Source: JAKAUF01 sp050746205
Lineage (GTDB): Bacteria; Acidobacteriota; Terriglobia; Terriglobales; SCQP01
Reading direction: 5' to 3'
Length of the DNA stretch: 8,960 nucleotides
Assembly: GCA_050746205.1 (NCBI GenBank)
Contig: JBOGKW010000150.1
Location: 1 to 8,960 of the forward strand
Shown here: positions 5,861 to 8,960 of the stretch, piece after piece
Layout of the letters: every line of letters begins with the position of its first letter
Numbering within the stretch: the first letter of the stretch is position 1
Notes under the pieces: model-generated
What the model saw: the letters and a program-made list of their open reading frames with translations, nothing else
The model's database searches: none
Told to the model about the DNA's origin: nothing
Position numbers and translations under genes: made by a program

Positions 5861-5884
5861 GAGAACTTTTCCCGCCCACGTCAA
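5856..5884 (-). promoter_or_regulatory. Sigma70-type promoter of the pyrD-purD-purE operon
   Basis: The minus strand reads TTGACG (5884-5879), a 17-nt spacer and CATTAT (5861-5856). Predicted initiation near 5849 leaves a leader of about 20 nt before the pyrD ATG. Its -10 overlaps the TATAAT of tyrS, and the 28-bp palindrome (5889-5916) lies 4 bp upstream of its -35, where a regulator could contact it. Confidence 0.65.
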
Positions 5885-5888
5885 AGCC

Positions 5889-5916
5889 GCCGTCCCGCCG
5901 CCGGCGGCGGGACGGC
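5889..5916. repeat. Perfect 28-bp GC palindrome in the tyrS leader
   Basis: Each 14-nt half-site (GCCGTCCCGCCGCC) is the exact reverse complement of the other, with no central spacer. As DNA it could be an operator dyad between the pyrD and tyrS promoters. As RNA it would fold into a very stable hairpin ending 19 nt before the tyrS ATG, which has no Shine-Dalgarno. No T-tract follows, so it is not an intrinsic terminator. Confidence 0.85.
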
Positions 5917-5935
5917 CCCCGGGCGGCCCCCGCGC

Positions 5936-7156
5936 ATGACCATCGCCGAACAGATCGCCTACTTGCGGAAGGGCGCCGCCGAGATCATCCCCGAGGCGGA
6001 TCTCGCCGCCCGCCTGCAAAGCGCCGCCGCTGCCGGCCGCCCCCTGCGCGTCAAAGCCGGCTTCGATCCCACCGCCCCCGACCTGCACCTCGGCCACACC
6101 GTCCTGCTCCGCAAGCTGAAACACTTTCAGGACCTCGGTCACCAGGTCATTTTCCTGATCGGCGACTTCACCGGACTGATCGGCGATCCGACCGGCCGCA
6201 GCGCCACCCGCCCGCCGCTCACCCCCGCCGAGATCGCCGCCAACGCGGAAACCTACCGCGGCCAGGTCTTCCGCATTCTGGATCCGGCCAAAACCCAGGT
6301 GGCCTTCAACTCCGAATGGTTCGGCCCCTTCGCCTCCGCCGACTGGGTCCGCCTCTGCGCCAAATACACGGTCGCTCGCATTTTGGAACGTGAAGACTTC
6401 CAGCAGCGCTTCCGCGCCGGCCAACCCATCTCCCTGCATGAGTTCCTCTATCCTCTCGTGCAGGCCTACGACTCGGTCGCCCTGCGCGCCGACGTGGAAT
6501 TGGGCGGCACCGATCAAAAGTTCAACCTCCTCGTCGGACGCGAGATCCAGCGCGAATACGGCCAGCCGCCGCAGATCATCCTCACCACCCCGCTGCTTGA
6601 GGGCTTGGACGGCGTTCATAAAATGTCCAAATCCCTGGGCAACTACGTCGGCATCGCCGAGCCCCCGTCGCAGATGTTCGGCAAGCTGATGTCCATCTCC
6701 GACGAGCTGATGTGGCGTTACTGGCTGCTATTGACCGATCTCTCGGAGAGCGGCATTGCGCGGCTGCAACGCGACACCGCCTCCGGCCAACGCCACCCCA
6801 TGGCCGTGAAGGAGGATCTGGCCGAGCGGATCGTCCAGGATTTCCACGGCCCTGCCGCCGCCAAAGCCGCCCGGGAGAGCTTTGATGCCGTCATCCGCCA
6901 GGGCCAACTTCCCGCCGGCATCCCCACCGTCGAGTACCGCTCCCCCACCCGCCCCGTCCGCCTCGACAAGATGCTGGTCGCGCTGCAGCTGGCGCCCTCG
7001 ACCAGCGAGGCCGCGCGCCTGATCACCACGAAGCGCGCGGTGTCGTTGAATCAGGTACGGTGCACCGATCTCCGGCCGGAGATCGCCGCGGACGCGCCGG
7101 TGTTGCTCTCGGTGGGCAAGCTCTCGCACCTGCGGGTTCGGGTGATCTTCCCCTAG
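5936..7156 (+). CDS. tyrS: Tyrosyl-tRNA synthetase
   Basis: Charges tRNA-Tyr with tyrosine. The 406-residue class I synthetase has DPTAPDLHLGHTVLL (44-58) with the HIGH-type motif HLGH at 51-54, GDFTGLIGDPTGRS (76-89), the tyrosine-binding segment YPLVQAYDS (172-180) and GGTDQKFN (190-197), KMSKS at 229-233, and a C-terminal S4 RNA-binding domain (about 341-406, beginning VRLDKMLVAL). This layout fits the bacterial TyrZ-like branch of TyrRS. ATG 5936 is the only start that matches family N-termini (MTIAEQIAYLRKG). No Shine-Dalgarno is visible: the 19 nt before the ATG are GC-only bases after the 28-bp palindrome. It is transcribed away from pyrD. Confidence 0.97.
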   Translation: MTIAEQIAYLRKGAAEIIPEADLAARLQSAAAAGRPLRVKAGFDPTAPDLHLGHTVLLRKLKHFQDLGHQVIFLIGDFTGLIGDPTGRSATRPPLTPAEIAANAETYRGQVFRILDPAKTQVAFNSEWFGPFASADWVRLCAKYTVARILEREDFQQRFRAGQPISLHEFLYPLVQAYDSVALRADVELGGTDQKFNLLVGREIQREYGQPPQIILTTPLLEGLDGVHKMSKSLGNYVGIAEPPSQMFGKLMSISDELMWRYWLLLTDLSESGIARLQRDTASGQRHPMAVKEDLAERIVQDFHGPAAAKAARESFDAVIRQGQLPAGIPTVEYRSPTRPVRLDKMLVALQLAPSTSEAARLITTKRAVSLNQVRCTDLRPEIAADAPVLLSVGKLSHLRVRVIFP

Positions 7157-7166
7157 CTGCTCAGCC

Positions 7167-7172
7167 TATACT
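7167..7172 (+). promoter_or_regulatory. -10 box giving a probable leaderless start for the hypothetical gene
   Basis: TATACT ends 6 nt before the ATG at 7179, and no Shine-Dalgarno stands between. Transcription would start at or next to the ATG. The gene is thus probably also transcribed alone, not only from tyrS readthrough. The -35 position (GATCTT, 7144-7149) is weak. Confidence 0.5.
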
Positions 7173-7178
7173 GGCGGC

Positions 7179-7826
7179 ATGGTATGGCGCCTTGCGGCAC
7201 TGGCCGCCGCCGGTTTCACGCTCGCCGCGTTCGCCGCGCCCCCGCCCTCCCCGCGCATTACCTTTACCGAGAGCTTCCCCGGCTCGCAGCCCGTCTTCTT
7301 TCAGATTGTGCTCAATGCGAACGGCGCGGCCATCTACCGCACAGTGGAGCAGGCCGGCCAGCCCAGCCTGCAACTCCATTTCACCGCTGCCCCGCGGCTG
7401 ACCGCCCGCATCTTCGCCCTGGCGCGTCAGCTCCATGACTTTCGAACCCCCCGCCTGGAAAGCCACAGCCGGGTGGGCGACATGGGCGCCAAGACCCTGG
7501 CCTACGATGACGCCGCGCATCAGGCTCAACAGAGCTTTAACTTCACCACCGTGCCCGCCGCCGCGGAGTTGAACCGCTTCTTCCAAGGCGTCTCCACCGC
7601 CAGCGAGGACGCGCTCCGATTGCGGCGGGAAATACGCTACGAGCCGCTGGGCGTCATCCAGGCGCTGAACCAAATCGGCCGGGATTGGGAGCAGCATCTG
7701 ATCACTGCGGTCGGGCCGCTATTGCCAGAACTCCGCCGCGCCGCGTCCGATCCCGACCTGATGCATTTGGCCCGCCGCCGCGCCCGGCGCCTGATCCGCT
7801 CGCTGACCAAGGACCCCAGCGCCTAA
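7179..7826 (+). CDS. Exported conserved-type hypothetical protein
   Basis: I do not recognise a named family. The 215-residue product starts with a signal peptide: MVWR, a hydrophobic stretch at about 5-18, and a likely cleavage site A-F-A at 17-19. There is no lipobox Cys, so it should be released to the periplasm or outside. The mature part begins with ITFTESFPGSQPVFFQI, a pattern like a beta-rich domain (strand-rich to about residue 120). A helical C-terminal half follows with many Leu and Arg (YEPLGVIQALNQIGRDWEQ, then a basic HLARRRARRLIRS end). Its layout loosely recalls uncharacterised proteins of Acidobacteriota, which is memory, not a search. It lies 22 bp after tyrS. Confidence 0.8.
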   Translation: MVWRLAALAAAGFTLAAFAAPPPSPRITFTESFPGSQPVFFQIVLNANGAAIYRTVEQAGQPSLQLHFTAAPRLTARIFALARQLHDFRTPRLESHSRVGDMGAKTLAYDDAAHQAQQSFNFTTVPAAAELNRFFQGVSTASEDALRLRREIRYEPLGVIQALNQIGRDWEQHLITAVGPLLPELRRAASDPDLMHLARRRARRLIRSLTKDPSA

Positions 7827-7861
7827 GCCCACCGGGCGGTGGCGGCCAGCATCCCAAGCCA

Positions 7862-7970
7862 GTCGCGGCAACTTGGAGACGCCCCGAGCGCCAGCGGGCG
7901 TCCGTTACCGGCAGTCGAAGCTCAGCCGCAGCGACCAGCGGGAGCGTCCAGAATCGGGCGGCTGAGCCGC
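7862..7970 (+). repeat. Dispersed structured repeat, copy B (109 bp)
   Basis: Second copy, 36 bp after the hypothetical gene and in its sense direction. The outer stem CGGCAAC (7866-7872) with GTTACCG has one C-A mismatch. The inner stem is GACGCCC (7878-7884) with GGGCGTC (7896-7902). The 25-nt core (7930-7954) is identical to copy A. The closing hairpin is GCGGC-TGA-GCCGC (7958-7970). It runs directly into the hairpin cluster. Confidence 0.9.
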
Positions 7971-7980
7971 TACCGCGTCG

Positions 7981-8090
7981 GGCCGGCTTTCTAGCCGGTC
8001 CGGTGGCGGGCTCTCAGCCCGCACGGATGCGGTTGCCACGGCCCATGGCCGGGCTGGACGCCGGGCTCGAAAGCCGGGCTGGAAAGCCCG
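7981..8090. repeat. Cluster of four small GGCT/AGCC hairpins with a short tandem repeat
   Basis: The hairpins are GGCCGGC-tttcta-GCCGGTC (7981-8000, one G-T pair), GCGGGCT-ctc-AGCCCGC (8006-8022), CCGGGCT-cga-AAGCCGGG (8061-8078, with a G-G mismatch) and CGGGCT-ggaa-AGCCCG (8075-8090, sharing bases with the third). Positions 8048-8085 also read as three 12-13-nt direct repeats of GCCGGGCTSGAAA type. All stems end in GGCT/AGCC around a small loop, like the closing hairpin of the dispersed repeat. This looks like REP-style extragenic palindromes. Confidence 0.7.
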
Positions 8091-8161
8091 ACCCAGGCGA
8101 CAGCCTGACCCCCCCACGGCGGTGCGCGTGGATCTCGGCAGGCCCAGGCGCGCCATTGCCC

Positions 8162-8167
8162 TACAAT
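8162..8167 (+). promoter_or_regulatory. -10 box giving a probable leaderless start for coaD
   Basis: TACAAT ends 7 nt before the GTG at 8175. The ATG at 8166 overlaps the box itself and so could not lie in a transcript made from it. No Shine-Dalgarno is visible before either codon. The -35 position is not recognisable. Confidence 0.55.
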
Positions 8168-8174
8168 GGGCAGC

Positions 8175-8690
8175 GTGACTCGCCGCGCCACGCCTCCGGG
8201 CTCCTCTCCCGGGCTCACCGCGATTTACCCCGGTAGCTTCGATCCGCCCACCAACGGGCACTTGGACCTGATCGAGCGCGGCGCTCGTCTGTTCGACCGC
8301 CTCATCGTTTCCGTCCTTCGCAATGAGGAAAAGGCCCCGCTGTTCACTACCGGCGAGCGGATTGAGATGCTGCGCGCCGCGACCCAGCCTTTTGCCAACG
8401 TCGAGGTCGCGGAGTTCGAGGGTCTGCTGGTGGACTTCGCCCGCCAATGCGGGGCCGTCGCCCTGCTGCGCGGCATCCGCGCCATCAGCGACTACGAGTA
8501 CGAACTCCAAATGGCGCTCATGAATCGGCGCCTCGCCCCGCAGTTGGAGACGGTATTTCTGATGCCCGCGGAGGCCTATACCTACGTCAGCTCCCGCCTC
8601 ATCAAGGAGGTGTATCGCCTGGGCGGCTCGGTGCAAGGGCTGGTGCCGGCCCGGGTCGAGGAGTTGCTCCGCGCCAAATGGCGCCCCTAG
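8175..8690 (+). CDS. coaD: Pantetheine-phosphate adenylyltransferase (PPAT)
   Basis: Transfers AMP from ATP to 4'-phosphopantetheine, the penultimate step of CoA synthesis. From the GTG start it has 171 residues, with an unusual 13-residue lead (TRRATPPGSSPGL) before the family start AIYPGSFDPPTNGH. The TNGH motif is at 26-29, LLRGIRAISDYEYELQMA at 97-114, and the C-terminal nucleotide-binding YVSSRLIKEV at 137-146. GTG 8175 was chosen because TACAAT ends 7 nt before it. ATG 8166, in frame, would add three residues but lies inside that box. No start codon is nearer the conserved domain. Its closest paralogue in the window is nadD, of the same nucleotidyltransferase superfamily. Repeat copies flank it on both sides. 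Confidence 0.95.
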   Translation: MTRRATPPGSSPGLTAIYPGSFDPPTNGHLDLIERGARLFDRLIVSVLRNEEKAPLFTTGERIEMLRAATQPFANVEVAEFEGLLVDFARQCGAVALLRGIRAISDYEYELQMALMNRRLAPQLETVFLMPAEAYTYVSSRLIKEVYRLGGSVQGLVPARVEELLRAKWRP

Positions 8691-8708
8691 GCGCCGGTGA
8701 CAACACCG

Positions 8709-8807
8709 GTCGCGGCAACCTGGAGACGCCCGGCGTGCCAGCGGGCGTCCGTTGCCGGCCGTCGAAGCTCAGCCAAAGCGACCAGCGGGAGCGTCCAGAA
8801 TAGGGCG
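8709..8807 (+). repeat. Dispersed structured repeat, copy C (99 bp plus own closing hairpin)
   Basis: Third copy, 18 bp after the coaD stop. The outer stem CGGCAAC (8713-8719) pairs with GTTGCCG, and the inner stem GACGCCC (8725-8731) with GGGCGTC (8743-8749). The 25-nt core (8777-8801) is identical to the others although the flanking bases changed. After 8807 the sequence leaves the family consensus, yet a hairpin is still made from different bases: GGCGCC-tccg-GGCGCC (8804-8819). Confidence 0.9.
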
Positions 8808-8830
8808 CCTCCGGGCGCCGCTCCCCGGCT

Positions 8831-8836
8831 TACACT
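8831..8836 (+). promoter_or_regulatory. -10 box just ahead of the aminotransferase gene
   Basis: TACACT ends 8 nt before the ATG at 8845, with no Shine-Dalgarno in the gap. This is the third short box-to-start spacing on this strand. The -35 position falls in the closing hairpin of repeat copy C and is not recognisable. Confidence 0.45.
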
Positions 8837-8844
8837 GTTCCTTT

Positions 8845-8960
8845 ATGCCCACTCTGGTCTCGCCTCCTGCGGCCTTTGCTGCCCGCATGTCCCGCATCTC
8901 CGTCTCGGCCACTGCGGCGGTCGTGGCGGAAGCCGAGAAGCTGCGCGCCGCGGGCCGCGA
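8845..8960 (+). CDS. PLP-dependent aminotransferase, aspartate-type, N-terminal fragment
   Basis: The frame opens at ATG 8845 and runs off the right edge after 38 codons. The start MPTLVSPPAAFAARM is followed by SRISVSATAAVVAEAEKLRA and AGR, which matches the N-terminal helix pattern of class I aspartate aminotransferases (typically RISxSxTxAVxAxAxxLRAxGxDV before the GEPDF motif, which would lie just outside the window). Such enzymes move the amino group between aspartate and 2-oxoglutarate using pyridoxal phosphate. The ATG at 8887, in frame, is a possible later start. Exact substrate cannot be judged from this fragment; aspB or aspC is likely. Confidence 0.8.
   Translation, partial: MPTLVSPPAAFAARMSRISVSATAAVVAEAEKLRAAGR

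Larger units (their letters stand above)
7827..8165. other. 339-bp gene-free stretch holding a repeat copy and a hairpin cluster
   Basis: No convincing gene lies between the hypothetical protein and coaD on either strand. The region holds repeat copy B (7862-7970), a run of four small hairpins (7981-8090) and the coaD -10 box. A short CCACC-GGGC-GGTGG stem (7829-7842) lies just after the stop codon and lacks a T-tract. Confidence 0.75.

Noticed and set aside
5859..5939. 26-codon upstream ORF whose TGA overlaps the tyrS ATG (ATGA)
   Set aside because: Its ATG is part of the TATAAT box, so a transcript from that promoter would not contain it, and it has no ribosome binding site. The overlap could be chance.
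5234..6619. Minus-strand open frame of 461 codons across tyrS, the pyrD promoter and the pyrD 5' half
   Set aside because: It is antisense to tyrS and out of frame with pyrD, with a Gly/Ala-rich product. It crosses the divergent promoter region.
8447..8803. Plus-strand frame of 118 codons overlapping coaD and ending in repeat copy C
   Set aside because: It is out of frame with coaD. Its C-terminal similarity to the end of the frame at 527-1981 comes only from the shared DNA repeat, and copy B does not keep the same stop.

Overview
This is a GC-rich chromosomal window of bacterial housekeeping genes. GC-rich third positions leave long shadow frames on the opposite strand. The gene content and style suggest a Gram-negative-type bacterium: Obg without the C-terminal OCT domain, L27 without a Firmicutes pre-sequence, an exported conserved hypothetical protein and many small intergenic hairpin repeats. 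Acidobacteriota is my best guess. It is an inference from general resemblance and was not tested.

Layout. On the minus strand, reading from high to low coordinates, there are two operons. The first is pyrD-purD-purE (5829 to 2977), for pyrimidine and purine biosynthesis, driven by a clear sigma70-type promoter at 5856-5884. The second is rplU-rpmA-obgE-nadD plus a gene cut by the left edge (2652 to 1), for large-subunit ribosome proteins, a ribosome-assembly GTPase and NAD synthesis. Ahead of rplU lies a compact unit of about 220 bp: a strong promoter with TTGACT, a 17-nt spacer and TATATC; a leader hairpin; a strong Shine-Dalgarno; a 17-codon ORF encoding MPTKKKAAAKKPAKKKK; and a textbook intrinsic terminator ending 36 bp before the rplU start codon. 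It is either a tiny gene for a basic histone-tail-like peptide or a leader-peptide attenuator of the ribosomal operon.

On the plus strand are tyrS (divergent from pyrD), a secreted or lipid-free exported hypothetical protein, coaD, and the first 38 codons of an aspartate-aminotransferase-like gene that runs off the right edge. The pyrD/tyrS divergent region has overlapping -10 boxes and a perfect 28-bp palindrome. The hypothetical gene, coaD and the aminotransferase each have a TANNNT box only 6-8 nt before the start codon and no Shine-Dalgarno, which points to leaderless mRNAs.

The most unusual non-coding content is a dispersed intergenic repeat of about 100-109 bp. It occurs three times, at 1887-1995, 7862-7970 and 8709-8807, always in plus orientation. 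It consists of a long 5' hairpin, an invariant 25-nt core and a 3' hairpin. The stem sequences differ between copies but pairing is kept. Copy two is followed by a cluster of further small GGCT/AGCC hairpins (7981-8090).
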